From: Morella rubra
Lineage: Eukaryota; Streptophyta; Magnoliopsida; Fagales; Myricaceae
DNA length: 64,000 nucleotides
Assembly (NCBI GenBank): GCA_003952965.2
Contig: CM025850.1
Location: 279,551 to 343,550 of the forward strand
Direction: 5' to 3'
Both the position numbers and the translations under genes were made by a program. Shown piece after piece: positions 13,201 through 25,573 of this stretch. The first letter of the stretch is position 1. Every line of letters begins with the position of its first letter. The notes beneath the pieces are model-generated. The model saw only the letters and a program-made list of their open reading frames with translations, ran no database searches and was not told the origin of the DNA.

Positions 13201-15019
13201 CCACCCAATGCAAGTAAGAAGAGTGAAGATAGAGAAGTATATTACTTCATCAAGAATCTTCTCAGCTAGATGTTCAATTCTCAATATTCTCCCAACAACC
13301 GTTGCGAAACTTTTATGCCATTCTATGTCGTGCTTTTTGTCATACTCTATTCCATCATCAATGAGTATGGTAGAGATTCTTGCAGCTTTGAAGCACGTTG
13401 AGCTAATGGACTGCAATCCAGAGAGTCTACGGTATTCTTCAACTCCATGCAAGGATAACTGAGATCCATATAATTCAGCGATATGCCTTACATTTCTCTG
13501 CCATACGAAAAGCAGAGCAATCAGAATGGTCATAAAATATAAAGCAATTGCAAGTCATGGGCCATGACATATATCTGAACAGTGGAGAAGAAGAAGAATG
13601 CAGCATAGAAAGCTAGGCTCCATGATACTAAAATTGCCTCCAAACCCAATGAACATGGCCCAGGATATGTCACATGAAACTGACAAGTTAAGAACATAGT
13701 GAGCTGATATTTACCCCCAAACACTTATGCTAATTGGGCCTAGGGACATTAAAAGCACTTTTCAGTACTCGCATTGAATGAAACTGAGTTTGAATAGTAA
13801 CTCGAATAGGAGCAAATTAGCGGGGTCTATGCGTGAACCCTATAGTGTACGTTCGTTTCATTACCATTTTTAGTAATCACAGTACCTCTAAATCCTAAAC
13901 TCATTAAAAGTTAAACAGTACACAGATCTAAACCAGCAACCGCTAGAATACAGACACAAAAAGCAAGAGTTGCATAACTGTACCATCCCCCACTTGTGTT
14001 TTTCACAAACACGTGTTACACGATGAAGTACTACCACAAGAGATTATGAGAGGCACTAGGAATACGGTACAGTCTACTCGGGCATATGGGGCTCACCGTG
14101 ACGGCCAAACGCACCCTAATACGTTCATGTGACGAGTAGTTCATAAACCCAAATACTTCCTAAACTTACAGGTTGGCAGGGCACTAATATTACTTCTAGC
14201 GTAAAGATAGCATAGCAGGAGAATTTAGTGCACTGACACCGTACGAGTTCTTAGATTGCCAGAGAGATGTCACGAACAACAACAGATTGTCCATAATACA
14301 GACGACTATTGACAGGGCCATTTTTACATGCTTTCTTTTGCCTTTCTTTCTATTTTTATCTCTTCTATTGAACTTAATTGAAATATGGCAATTTTACAAA
14401 TTTTAGTTATAAAAAAATTCCGCAAAATGAGAAGAAAGCGATATTTTGAAGTGTGCAGCAGCGAATTGGATAAAAGATATGAAACACGAGATTGAAATGC
14501 AGTAATCCAACAAAAGATAGGAACCGGGACAAGATCGCTTTTTTCTGGAGTTTTAGTCGTTTACAAACTCTCTGGTCTATCTGTTGGGTTCCTCGCAGGT
14601 GTAACAAGCAAGCTCATCTCTTGGCGCAGTGGGCTGCTTCGAATAGTTTTTCTGGCTTCTGTAGTAGTTCTAGTATTCCTCTGGACATTTTATCTTGCGA
14701 CTCTGTTCTGGTTTGATTGTTTTTAATGCGATTCATCTTACGAATAATAATAATTTAAAAAAAAAAAAAAAAGAGTCGCAGCGAAGCAACCCCACCCAGT
14801 TCACTCTTGATCACTTCCTAAAAAGCGTGAAAACTGTGTAGGAATAGAGTGTAGTACCTTGAAAGAGAGGGAGTGGGGCGCGTAGGACAGGGCTTCGCCG
14901 TTGGCTTCAGAGAAGCCACTGATGAAAGGGAAAGTGGAGTCGAGAGCGACGATGTTGTGGGCGTGGGCGTCCACTAGCTCGACTTCCTCTATTGCCGCTC
15001 TCAGCTCAGTGAAATCCAT
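4297..15019 (-). CDS. NodGS/FluG-type protein: amidohydrolase-like plus glutamine-synthetase-like domains, 18 exons
   Basis: This is the plant counterpart of fungal FluG (Arabidopsis NodGS, At3g53180-like). Exons, minus strand: 15019-14858, 13497-13246, 12520-12452, 12367-12254, 12182-12077, 11598-11442, 11342-11247, 10903-10855, 10696-10438, 8713-8544, 7814-7694, 7623-7571, 7484-7355, 6305-6160, 5875-5687, 5358-5126, 5036-4894, 4359-4297. The ATG at 15019 begins MDFTELRAAI. The N-terminal domain has the metal-site-like D17-A-H-A-H21 and later VMFSTDGYAFPE. The GS-like domain has GVGEVRLIPD, MNAGFENEF, HAESGKGQFE, SGSHVHISLYQNGENVF and the end YKQLMYRY. Exon phases fit 838 codons only if two bases are restored at the exon 3 donor (GT is missing after KLKS) and one near 10,460 in exon 9. 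The remaining borders are GT-AG. The protein is probably cytosolic; its role in the family is linked to nitrogen/flagellin responses. The gene is either freshly damaged or intact with base-calling errors. Confidence 0.93.
10380..10420. repeat. T27-G14 double homopolymer in intron 9 of the NodGS-like gene
   Basis: Twenty-seven T (10380-10406) are followed directly by fourteen G (10407-10420). The run lies 18 bases from the 3' end of exon 9, that is, just inside intron 9 on the minus strand. Runs like this are slippage-prone and hard to sequence. The one-base shift in the neighbouring exon should be read with that in mind. Confidence 0.95.
14480..14773 (+). mobile_element. 5'-truncated LINE 3' end in intron 1, antisense to the NodGS-like gene
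   Basis: An open frame ending at 14716 encodes WVPRRCNKQAHLLAQWAAS followed by a short hydrophilic tail. This matches the C-terminal RNase H-like domain that closes ORF2 of many plant L1-type LINEs. After the stop come about 40 nt of AT-rich 3' UTR and a 17-A tail at 14757-14773. The layout of C-terminal ORF2, stop, short UTR and poly-A is what a 5'-truncated LINE copy looks like. I could not find a clear target-site duplication. The insertion is opposite in strand to the host gene, so it need not disturb splicing of intron 1. Confidence 0.7.
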
Positions 15020-15040
15020 CTCTCTCTCTCTCTCTGTGTG
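15020..15040 (-). repeat. GA/CA microsatellite directly upstream of the NodGS-like ATG
   Basis: On the minus strand a CA/GA run abuts the start codon at 15019, so it would be part of the 5' UTR. GA-rich leaders are common in plant promoters and 5' UTRs. No regulatory role can be shown from the sequence. Confidence 0.85.
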
Positions 15041-16683
15041 TCCTCCTCTGATGGAGATCCAAAAGACGAGTCTGTATAGAAGTACCGTTCAGGAGCGTGA
15101 ACGTTGAACTTTCAACTTTGAACGTAGACCACTGACCACGACAAATTTTACGTGTTTGGATAATTTTATATTGGTGAGAGGTGTATTCAATAGTAATAAA
15201 AATAAAAATAAAATTTTAAAAAAAATTAATTTTATTAAATTTTTAAAAAATTTTAATTTTTCAAAGACTACGTTAATTAATTAGTCTCTGGGATTGTTTA
15301 TTTGTCAAATTTTAAGAAATATTTTTAAATTTTTGAAATTTTTACTTTAATAAAATTTTTAAAAATTAAAATATATATGTATAAAAATTAAAATTTTAAA
15401 TATATTTATTTTGTTAAAAATTTTCACCTCAGAATATCAGAAAAACAAACGTCACATCTGTTTCCGTCTCTCCCATGTTCGAACGTGGCCATGCGATTGT
15501 TGAATTCTGTGTCACGCAAACGGCAACATGATCTCTCCCTTCATTTATTAAACATAGCTGATGGCCCATTTCCATGTCTGGTACAAGCCTGGGAGAAAGC
15601 TGCCTATAATCTTTTTTTTCCCCAAGAAAGCTGCCTATATCTGTTTGACTGTTTTTATGCATTCAGCCGGCCTACAAAACTTTTCATCATTTGTCCTTTT
15701 CACATGACTATCTCACTGAAATTATCTCTTGCAAATCAAATTACATGAAAAGAAAAAGACTGAAATGCCTTTTCTAAAATGAAGTTGTCAAAAATATTAA
15801 AACAACAAAACAAAAACAAAATATATGAATAAAAAGTAATATTTTATTATTATAAATAAATATAAAAATTCCTTTCATTTTTAGAAGCGATATTAATAGG
15901 TAGTGTTCCAACTTTAATCTATTTTACCTGCAATTCATTGGGTCGGCCAGCTTATAACAAATGTTAGACATGATACAACTGAATCAAGATGTTCGGTTAA
16001 TGTATTTTTTGAAGAATTTTTTATATTTTGAAAACTTTTAAATGATTGTTAATTTTTTGGTATGTGTACTTAGTTATTTTTAGGTGATGTTAAAAAAAAC
16101 ATATTCGATCTTGTTTATTCTTAATATTCAAAAAATTCTTAAAATGAAACCCATCTGTCAAGCACTCCTGGCCCCCAAAAACGGAGTCCGAAAAACCACC
16201 GGATTGTTAAGAAAACGTTTGAAGAGGGAAGGAGGAACAGGATATAGAAGTATGTACAAAATGGGAGCTGAGACCCGGCTGAGCCGGTTTCTTTATATAT
16301 TTAGAAGGAATTAACAATGTCCCTTGGATTGTGTTGAATTGCATCGGTAGGTGCAATGAATTATCTACCCAAGGGTTGGGAACCGTTGAAAAGTTGCAAA
16401 GCTAATCATGAAATATCTTATTATAAATAATTATCAATACAAAGAATAAGAAATACTCTTACGATAAATATAAACAGCGCGAGAGATCGATATTAGTATA
16501 TTATATTTCGGTATAATTATACCATTTAATTTAATAAATGCTCGTAGACCTGGCAAAAGTATAAACAAATATGTTTGAGAGGAGCAAATGACCCATTATC
16601 ACAATTAAACCCAAAAAAAAAGGCCTATTCTCGCTGGTAGCTAGACCTTATCATTACTTTACTCTAGAAAAGTCAATAGGTAC
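15041..16683. other. AT-rich intergenic DNA upstream of the NodGS-like gene
   Basis: This stretch holds the promoter side of the NodGS-like gene. A very AT-rich block at 15,150-15,420 is made largely of A and T runs with many short AATTTT/AAAATT words that can pair with each other. No gene with homology or splice structure is visible; the open frames here are short and unconvincing. Confidence 0.5.
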
Positions 16684-16723
16684 ATCTAAATCCAGATCCA
16701 AATCTAAATCCAAATCTAAAATC
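16684..16723. repeat. Short tandem repeat of a CCAAATCTAAAT-like unit
   Basis: About three and a half imperfect units built from ATCTAAATCC/ATCCAAATCT words in a row. It is simple sequence in the spacer, with no link to a gene seen. Confidence 0.7.
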
Positions 16724-18389
16724 GGCCCACAGTCTACATGGAATGCTGCCGTTTCGGCCGATCTCATGGCAAGGGCCGTGCTTGCTAGTAGCTACTGTGC
16801 TCAAAATTATGATGTTGCCCCCGCCCACCAATGGCCAACAGGCGGAGAATGAGAGAGATAGACAAATTTAAATCGCGCATGCACTATGGTAATTTGGTAT
16901 TTGTATTATAATACTTCTGATATCTATCTATGCATGGGAAAATTGCAAATGATCTTAATACGTAATGCTAAGAAAATCAAGATGTCACAATATGATTTTC
17001 TACGTCTTTTTCTTTTCGCTTTCATTAATTATTATATGTACATGACTTTAATATCGTCCCAATTAAGAGAATCCGGTCTTTATGGCCACTTTAATCCCAT
17101 GATTAAAAAAGTTAATTACTTGACATATGGCCAATCCATATTCTGGGCATACATCCACTACATACGTACGTACTTGTGTCGAGGTTGCAAGATAATCAAA
17201 CGGCTAGTTATATGTCATAAGATTAGGTCACGAACCAACTATTTGCTATCAAATATTGCATCCACCACCTATTCATAATATATATTGTGGGTTGCTATGA
17301 TTCCTGAATCCTGTGGAATATCAATAGCATTCCTGCAGGCCTCAACCGTTATGTAAAGAGGAGCCACACTTAATATACTTCTAATTTCTGAGCTAGTTTT
17401 GTAATGGAACACGTTAAAAATTATTTGGCAATTTGTTGCCTATTCTAGTATAAAGTCCCCCGGGGGCGGGGGGGTTGCAACAACACAAAAAGGGAAAAAA
17501 CAAGCAATAACTTCAATAGCTCACGGGGGATCATGCTCTTTCACGAGCATGATGGGTCAGCAAGATTGCAACCACCAACTATATATATGCGCGTGACCCA
17601 CAGTAATTTGGACAAAATTCCACTTGTTTATTTTTTCAGCTCCTAATTGCGAGGATGCCCAAATCGTTTTTTAATTCCCAAGCGTTCCTTTTCCCCAATC
17701 TATTATAATAGTACACTATCTCCTCTGTAATTTTTTCTCTTTAATATATATAACTAAAATTATACGAGTTTACAAACCCCTTCTCTTATTTTATAAAATT
17801 AGCTTTTGGGTTAATTTTCGCCAAAACGCACAAATTATCATATCTATCAATTCAATTGGAAAGACAACGTCAATTCAGTATGCATCTAAAATCTGACCTT
17901 GCCCATATTTGTCTTCCTCCGCTATCCTCTTTTCCAAGAAACACGCTTCCCTCCTTATACCCCTCCCCCTCCTATCTTGCTTTCACTTTCACCTGCTACT
18001 GGTTCAGCTCCAAGCGATTTAATGTACTTCCTTCAAAAACGTTACACTTTATTCGTTTTCTTTTGGGTCAAATTCATGTTTTACGACTTTTAGCAATCTG
18101 TTAATTAGATCTATTTTTCATGTTTATCTTTTATATTATCTTATTTTTCTCGAGTTAATAACTTATGAGCAAAAAAGATTCTACTCATTTTTACCTTTTA
18201 CTTCTGCTTTTCTCATCACGATAATTGTGTACATGTTTGCAAATTTATATTGAGTAACATGCATATGAGGCTACAGATTATGAAATAATCTATACTAATC
18301 GTATATCATTCGCATTTCAAACCTTACATGCGCATGCGCCCATTCACAATCCACCTAGACAAACTGCCCACACAATGTGCAAAGATACC
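16724..18389. other. AT-rich spacer, no gene seen
   Basis: The longest open frame here (about 130 codons from 16,886) has no recognisable motif, no typical codon use and a composition that follows the AT-rich surroundings, so I do not call it. A G/C-only island lies at 17,457-17,474 (five C, five G, one C, seven G) inside otherwise AT-rich DNA. Confidence 0.5.
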
Positions 18390-18985
18390 CTAACTGGTTA
18401 CCGCGCCCTCAGTTATCTCGACCGGGTTGACTTCCTTTTTTTTTTCTCTGGTGTGGAGGCCCTTTTTTTTTTTTTTTCCCAACAACATACGTTCCTCCAA
18501 GTTGGTTTCAGGCCGCCCTAAATGTCTAGTGGCTCGTTGCCCAATTGCTACCCATAACACCAACGGGACCAGTATCAACATTAAGTAGAAAACAGACCTA
18601 CTAAGGTACTTATTCCACCGGGGCGCGTTTGCAACATGTGTTCGCTTGCGAGGAAATCCATCCTCGCCCGCTCGTTTAAGTTTACTTGGCAGGACCAAGT
18701 TGTTTTGTCTGAAAATGATTTCTACGAACATTAAGCTGTCGTTCTGTACGGTTTCTCATATTTCTTGTCCTTCTTATCGATATACCCCGCAGTGCTGGTT
18801 CGGCGGGTCCAAAGCCGAAGTTCCTGCCCATAAGATTTTGAGCCAGTTCCGCGGAGCTGTCGGTGAAATGAGATCCACGGCGTATCGCTTGCAAGAGCGC
18901 GGTTGCGGTTTTCAACTAACTAAATCCGCAATACTTTGCCGCGATTATTTTGGCACTCCAGATAAAAATGGTTTATGTCCCACGA
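18390..18985. other. Island of higher GC in AT-rich spacer, unidentified
   Basis: Composition changes sharply at about 18,390 and returns at about 18,985. Inside lie overlapping open frames on both strands. On the minus strand (18731-18390) one has a hydrophobic stretch, YLMLILVPLVLWVAIG, amid basic residues; another runs 18915-18682. None resembles a family I know, and two T runs (about 18,436 and 18,464) interrupt the picture. It may be part of a transposon, an organelle insert or a degenerate gene. Confidence 0.35.
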
Positions 18986-21900
18986 AAGTATTCCCCTGAA
19001 TTTTTCAAGGATCAGTTTACACATCACGAACTTACTTATAGCTATTTCTATGACGACTAATCACTATGCTACTAATTACATGCTACTTGTTGGTATATCT
19101 TCATCTAATCTATCTATAATTTCTGTCTGCAAATTCCAATTTATAACGGATTATTTGCGTCTTAGTCTATGGATCCCTCCATCCATATTGCTAGTATCTG
19201 ATTACTGCCATCGTCTTCTCTCTTTCAATTAGAATTTAAAAACTACTTTTAATGTAATTAGGAGCAGCTTAATATTTTAGAATAAAAAACTAAATTAATT
19301 GTGAAATTAATCGTTAGTTTTCCAGACTAGGTCGATCTTGACAAAATTGCGCATTGCTTGTTTATATCAGTCAAATGAATCATTGTTAAATTTATTTTCT
19401 AATATCATCGAGCCATTGCAGCGTTTAAGTTTGTGATCAAATAATATCGTTTATTGATTGCTACTCAGTGATTTTGATAGTAGCAATAATCACCACATAG
19501 ATCTGACTCTCCATCCTCCCTATCCAATTTCTTCCTTTCGATTACTTGTTAAATATCTTCTTATGAAACAGATAAACAAATGGATGACTCCAATTCTCAT
19601 AACCATGAACTTTATAGAATTCGATCATCCCTTCTAACCTAATCTGCGGCTCTTTTATTTTTCAATTATTTTTTCATTTTAATAACTTTTAACACAAATC
19701 GTTTAATCTCTTCTTATTTATTGTCTCTTTCAATATTATTTTCAGAAGTACAAGAATACCAAAACTTACCTCATCTCCACTTCTAATTTCGGTCCAATAT
19801 AGCCGGAACCGAAACCCATCCTCCGTCGTGAATTATTGAAATTTTCATGTTTAATTTTTCTAAAAATAATAAAGTATAATATATGAAATTTACTTGAATG
19901 TTTATCTTAGAATCTATATTTTGAATGAATGTTTACGTTATTATTAATTTATGTGAAGATGAATAAAAACACATATATGATACTTTCCAAAAAAATTTAG
20001 TCAAAATATTACTCATTAAGGACAAAAAAAATATTATGATCAAAATAAGCTCAACATAACGAATCAAATGACCATTTTTTAGCATTTCTATCTTTCTCCT
20101 TTGTCGATACTTACCCTCTTTACTTGTTTTATTCTTTACCCATGTGCGTGCCGTTTGATTCGAGACTTTCACATGCTCCTAGACTAGTGTCGAGCATAAT
20201 GATCAAATACTGCCTGCAAGTTTTAACGCGTAATTCCACTGACAGACTAGGAGTGCTTGCTCGAAAATACAAAATTGCAACAATCTGTGTAAGCATTGAT
20301 TAGTGCAATACACATCACTCTTGATCGATGTTAACATTATGTCGCAACATGTTGTAGTACATCAATACTAAATGTGGCCAATGAAGTTGGTGTAGAAGCA
20401 GGCCCACTTTGTTGCTGCTGCCCTCAAATTCTTCAAAAAGCAATTTTTGGAGTATTACTTACTTTGACCTCTACAGAAAACAAAGAAGATACCATAATAT
20501 TCATTTACCCTTGAAACAAATATATTCACATATAAATATAGTTATTTTATCGTCACTGGTAATCCATTTGTTTATTAGTTTCATAGTCTCTGGTCATCGT
20601 TCCAAGTTGGGAACATTTAACGAATTCGTGGGTCCATGAACTCTTTTTTAGAGTCAACTCTTTTAGACGCTGAGCTCTTTTCCAAATTGAGTCTCCTATG
20701 AATTTAGAATTACCATTCATGAGCCCTTACATATCTATACGGTAATACTTCGCATTACAATTCTCGTTCCACGGTAAACATATTATTCCGTCATATTGTT
20801 ATTTATAAGTTAGAAACGACCAACGATAGATGACAAAAACTGATGCCAGCGCACACCAAGACTATTGAGTCTTTCACGGCTAGCTTCTCTCGACTGTGAA
20901 TCATGACTAAACAGCCACATAGCGATCCCTTTTAGGTCCAATGAAGAAAGACGATGAGTAACTACGTATAAACTTGCCGTGCCAGTGGTAGCCCTACTGA
21001 ACCAACAACGCCATCCTCTGCCAGACCTCTCTTGGCGCGCTCTCAAAACTGTGTGTAGATCTCCTATCCCCTAATATATCGTCTTATGATCACTGCTTAT
21101 TGAAGTAGCATCCTCTACGAAAAATAAAAAATAATGTAGGGAATAGAAAATAATGAGAAAATTTGGAACTAAAACAAGACCTGGTATCTGACAATGCCCT
21201 CGTACTGCCACAGCTCCACCTCTCCAATTAGTTGTCAGTTTCCTATGGTTAACTGAGGTATGATTAGATCAATTTGAAATATTAGTTCTATTTCCGATAT
21301 AAACTAATATTGACACAAGTACTTATATATCAATAAGGTTAAGCGAGCGGGGTACTTGTTCAGCCTTGTTTTCCTTGGATAGTAAGGCAGTCCCATAACT
21401 AATGTTTATGGCATGACATATCATATCCCTCGCATGCAGCGTGTGCAGTCCGTCTAGCATTACGACAGGTCGCATCTCCCGCGAATTAACCTATAGGTAG
21501 TGGAAATTACATCTTAACAGCGAGTTGACTTTGGTCACAGTGTTTTAATCCAATTTTTTTTTACTATCTGAAATGGATCGTAACGTTCACTTTATTAATC
21601 TACACATGGTCTATTAATACCTTCACTTGTTACATATATATACCACCCCAAGTTAATGCTGGACTACCACGCCAAGTTCATCAAGGTTAAATATATATCC
21701 CTTGGTATTCTTAAAAGCAACTTGATCTGAGATACTTACAATGACGGAGAACCCTGTTAATCACCGGACCTTAATCTTTGCTCCTGTATTACACTTTCCC
21801 TTACGAAATTGGTCCCTAGCACGACTAGGTTTTTTCTTTAATTCTTTTCCTGCAATTTTTCGGTTTGTCGCCGCTACAAGGCTACTTGTCTCGTAATATA

Positions 21901-22564
21901 TGAAGGTGACTAATGTCTATCAACTCAAGAATAAGAAAAACAACATAGACACATCGGGGCATCTTATTAGCCAAGCAAACAATGCCCTGTAATCACAATA
22001 TGCAACAGACATAAACCCCTCACCCATGCAATGACGCAAATACAATCTACGATACAATAATGAATTGGCAGAAGGAGTTAGATACTGACGACACGCACTC
22101 CTCTCTGTGAAGATCTGACTAGCCACCCTAGTACGTTATATGATTGAAATATAAACCTAGGCGTATAACTCAGACTAACGATACTACAGCCGTACTCCTA
22201 TCATCAATAAATTCTTACTGTCACGTAACTATTAAAGCAACTATTAAGCTACACCTGCCAAATTCCCAATACATCACTCATATATGGTAAAACAAATACC
22301 TATCAAAACACAGTGATCAGAAGCAAGAGAAGCCTCTCATTCCCAAAAAATACATGACATATCTAAGACAAAAATAACTCTAGTCAGAGCTCTCGTACTC
22401 TCTACAAGACTCAAACAAACAAACTCTCACCAATAAAAATTCTTTGCTTTCTTTCTCTCCCGCTGTTATCAAGTAGAGGCAGTTCCGTAAGAGTGGTAGA
22501 GCCTCTAACGTTGGTGACCACATATTTACTCTCTGAGGTTTGATATCTCAGCCATATATTCTGC
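18986..22564. other. Spacer, no gene seen
   Basis: AT-rich up to about 20,800 and more mixed after that. Only short open frames without motif, splice signals or neighbour support. I see no rRNA, tRNA, LTR pair or inverted terminal repeats. Confidence 0.5.
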
Positions 22565-22723
22565 TATTACCCTATATATACAAAGCCGCCTCGGTCTTCA
22601 ACTCTCTCCAGGACAACAGAGTCTTTGTTTAGGATGGCAGCGATTCTACCATTTGAGACAAATTGGCCATTGGGGAAAATGCTTTTGGCAAATCGTGTAC
22701 CCCGGCAGAGAATTCAATTATGA
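22565..22723 (+). other. Possible core promoter with a 29-codon start of a gene (speculative)
   Basis: A TATATATA word (22573-22580) lies about 54 bp upstream of an ATG at 22634. The frame from that ATG begins MAAILPFETNWPLGKMLL and stops at 22721-22723. Spacing would suit a plant TATA promoter and short leader. The peptide is not identifiable. The frame lies about 200 bp left of the point where the triplicated DNA begins, so it could also be coincidence. Confidence 0.15.
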
Positions 22724-23288
22724 TGGAGCTCGCTCCGTGAGAAGAGACTAATCTGTGAAATGACGTGGAAGTTCGATTTGCTTTTCTTTGTGGTCTACGC
22801 CCTACCTTTCTTAAGGTAAGAAATAAGAAACAACATTTGAATCTTGGTTTTTACTTTTTGAAATGTAGTTAGTCTCGTAGGATAAAGAAGGTGTGTACCT
22901 ATGTCCCGAAATCCGGATGTGGGACCATCCGCGAGCCTTTTCCTTGAGTTAGCGTTGAGGGCCCAGGTTGTCTGCCCCATTGGCCTATGGCTAAGGTGCA
23001 TTTTATTTTTGTTGAGTTGTTGTAGAAGGGGGTTTTGGGTCTATCACCATTTCGGTTGTTAGGGGGTTTGGCTTTTTGCTAAGCTGATCTAACTCTGACC
23101 TCCCACTCAAGTCCCTCTTTTTCTTGCAGGAGCGATGTAAACTATTAGGCTAGCCTTCTAATGGGCTAAGTTACCTTTCTTTGTCTTTATTTAGTTTCCC
23201 TGCTCTCTTGCATCCAGTACTGGCTTTCTCTTTCAGGTAGTGAAGTGTATACCATTATTGATGGTGCACGAGCGATCGTCATCTTATT

Positions 23289-23615
23289 CTAGCTTTCTTT
23301 CCTTTTTTGGAAGCATTCCCGATCCTTTCCTTCCCCTCTTTCCAGTGGTCGAAGCCGGCTAAGGGCCATTTCCTTTACCAGCCTCCAGTACTTCTTTAGA
23401 CTCTTAACCCACAGCTTCTTGTTCATCAGGGCGAGAAGGGTCCGACGGGAATCCTCAGGTTGAGTAAGGTTCGCCTTGTCTTTTGATTCAGACTTAGAGC
23501 ATACATTCTCTGTGACTACACAGCAATGAGCTGCATCTTCGGTAGCAGGTTCTTCAGCAGAAAGTTGCACCTCATGCACAGTAGGAGGATCTTGGGTAAC
23601 AAGTTCGACCTCCAA
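23289..23615 (-). other. 108-codon open frame, unidentified (copy A)
   Basis: An open frame rich in Glu, Lys and Ser (for example LVTQDPPTVHEVQLSAEEP). It lies beyond the end of the gypsy integrase fossil on the same strand, inside fragmentary sequence. It matches no domain I recognise. It may belong to a retroelement gag or spacer, or be chance; I would not predict a product. The same frame is at 42268-42594 in A' and 43350-43676 in A''. Confidence 0.3.
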
Positions 23616-24232
23616 GGCTTCGGCCTGTATTTGAGCATCTTCAGTGAGGCGGACTCTTCAAGCCATTGTCGAAGAGACTGTCAGAATTGCTCTTCGAATC
23701 CTTTCTTCACGATGTTCTTCCAATGACAACTGTTCTGGCTCGGGATCAATGGGCCAGTCATCCCCTAGGGTCGTAGAACGATCCTGTCATGGGTGGGAGA
23801 AAAGAAAGCCTGGGACTAGTATGATTTCATACACCATCAGGAAAGAACTCTTAGTCTTCTAAAGCCCAGTCTATCTCGTCTGAATCTGATGACACTCGGA
23901 GTTGGTCTGGAACCATAACAAACTTAACAATCTCTTTCGGGAGTGGGATTTCAAGCTCGCAATAAGCAGTAGATTTGACGGGAACTCTCACTCATTTTCT
24001 CCGAAGGAGATCCAGGGATTTCTTCGGTGGGAGGGCAATCTCTTCGCTCGCCCGATAGTCCCAGAACACGAAGCGCAGGTGTGCTTTGTCCCCGATCCTT
24101 CCTCCACTACACGGCCGGACCGAACGACTTTTCTTTCACAAACATCTGGTACGAAGCATTGAATTCTTTTTCTTCGCTTCCACTTAAGTTGCTATAGAGA
24201 TAAGATACGGAGACAGGGAAATAGATGTAATG

Positions 24233-25293
24233 TAGACAAGTTGAAGGCTTAAACATACAAGCATGGTGGATGTATCTTGAGTCTCGGAGGAAGCTCCACC
24301 TGATAGGACACTATTCCTACCTTCTTTGTTATTGGGAAGGGGCCATCATATCTTCTTATTAACCCCTTATCTTACTTAGGGACTTGAATTGTTGTGGTAG
24401 GAGTTTCACAAGTACTCTAAGTCCTCAACTTGGAATTCTATGGGTCGCCTTTTCTTGTCTGCTTCTTAGCGGCCTTGTCGAGGTAGGAAGGGCTATGTCC
24501 ACCAGCTCTTACCATCCCTTAGCAAGTTGAAAGGCTGCAGGACTCTTTCCCGTGTATCCCCTCATTACTGGAGTAAGAGGTTGTTGTCCTGTTGCCAATT
24601 CCAACTATGATTCGTTGCTTCACTCCCCTGCTACGTATACTTCACTCGCTCCTCCGCAAAGGAAAACTGAGCCTTAGGTGGAGCTCTAGCAAAGCGTTCA
24701 CCCTTTATTTCCGTCTCGTCTGGCCATCTGTCTGTGTGTGAAAGCGAGTCGAAAAGTTCCACTCTGAACCCCCGTCCAAAACCTCCCAGTAAAGCGGGGA
24801 TCTCTGTCACTAATGATGGAGCGTGGCAATCCCCAGCACTTCACAAACAATGTGCTTTAGAAAGAGTCTGGGCCACTTCTTCAGCTAATCCGTCGAGACA
24901 GGAATGAAAGTCGCATACTTGGTAAACCTGTCAACCACCACAAGAAAAGTGCCATACCTCTCGGACTTTGGCAAAGACGTAATGAAGTCCGTTGAGACAC
25001 TGTCCCAAGGCCTCTCTTGAATAGGAAGGGGCTCTAACAGCCCTCCAGGTTGCTTTTGCTCAATCGTCGTCTTGTTGGCAAACAAGACAGCACATATGAC
25101 TCCACATCATCCCGCAATTTTGGCCAGTAGTGTAGTAGCTATCCCCCACTAAGGCCAAAGTTCTGTGAGCTCCCGGATGTCCTGCCCATTTGGAGTCGTA
25201 ACACTCCTTCATGATTTCCTTCCTTCGGTCGCTAGCTAGGCGATAGCTATGTTAGACCGACAGCCCATCCGGGAAAAGGAACTCACTATAGGG
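24233..25293 (-). mobile_element. Ty3/gypsy (chromovirus-like) integrase fossil, copy A
   Basis: Recognisable parts, in order on the minus strand: the end of the zinc-binding/integrase N-terminal region (SKWAGHPG-type words), the integrase core with DFITSLPKSERYGTFLVVVD and RFTKYATFIP, and the C-terminal region with words such as RRPIEFQVEDL and VELPPRLKIHP typical of chromodomain Ty3/gypsy elements. Gag, protease, reverse transcriptase and LTRs of this element are not found next to it. It is an old, incomplete and broken piece. Confidence 0.85.
24624..24652 (-). repeat. Short dispersed motif, inverted partner of 26,871-26,902
   Basis: On the minus strand the word GAGCGAGTGAAGTATACGTA is followed by GCAGGGG. 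It lies inside the gypsy integrase fossil and matches the plus-strand motif at 26,871-26,902 with a three- or four-base indel. Counterparts: 41,231-41,259 (plus) in A' and 44,685-44,713 (minus) in A''. Confidence 0.85.
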
Positions 25294-25573
25294 CTGGTAG
25301 CAATGCAATGGAATTGGTGGGTGTTATCTAGCTATCCACGGCCGGAGTTTGAAGCACTTGGCTGTCCCCACTGGATTGGCTAGTCCCCCGGCCAGATGAA
25401 TCTACCTCATCAGCCATGGGCGGCTGTGGATGTACCATTTGGCTATGACTTGGTCCTTCGATGTAGCGACGTATGCGGGTCCCTTCATTTCCCCGCATCA
25501 GGCTTTCGGTTCCGTGCTTCGGAGAATGAGCAGCAAGGTAAGAGGATGGGATATGGATCGTTTTCAGGGTCAA

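Noticed and set aside
16886-17278. 130-codon open frame in the nuclear spacer
   Set aside because: Composition follows the AT-rich background, and there is no domain, splice site or promoter context.
20810-21046. Arg/Ser-rich 78-codon frame on the minus strand
   Set aside because: No similarity or gene context; the length is within chance for this composition.
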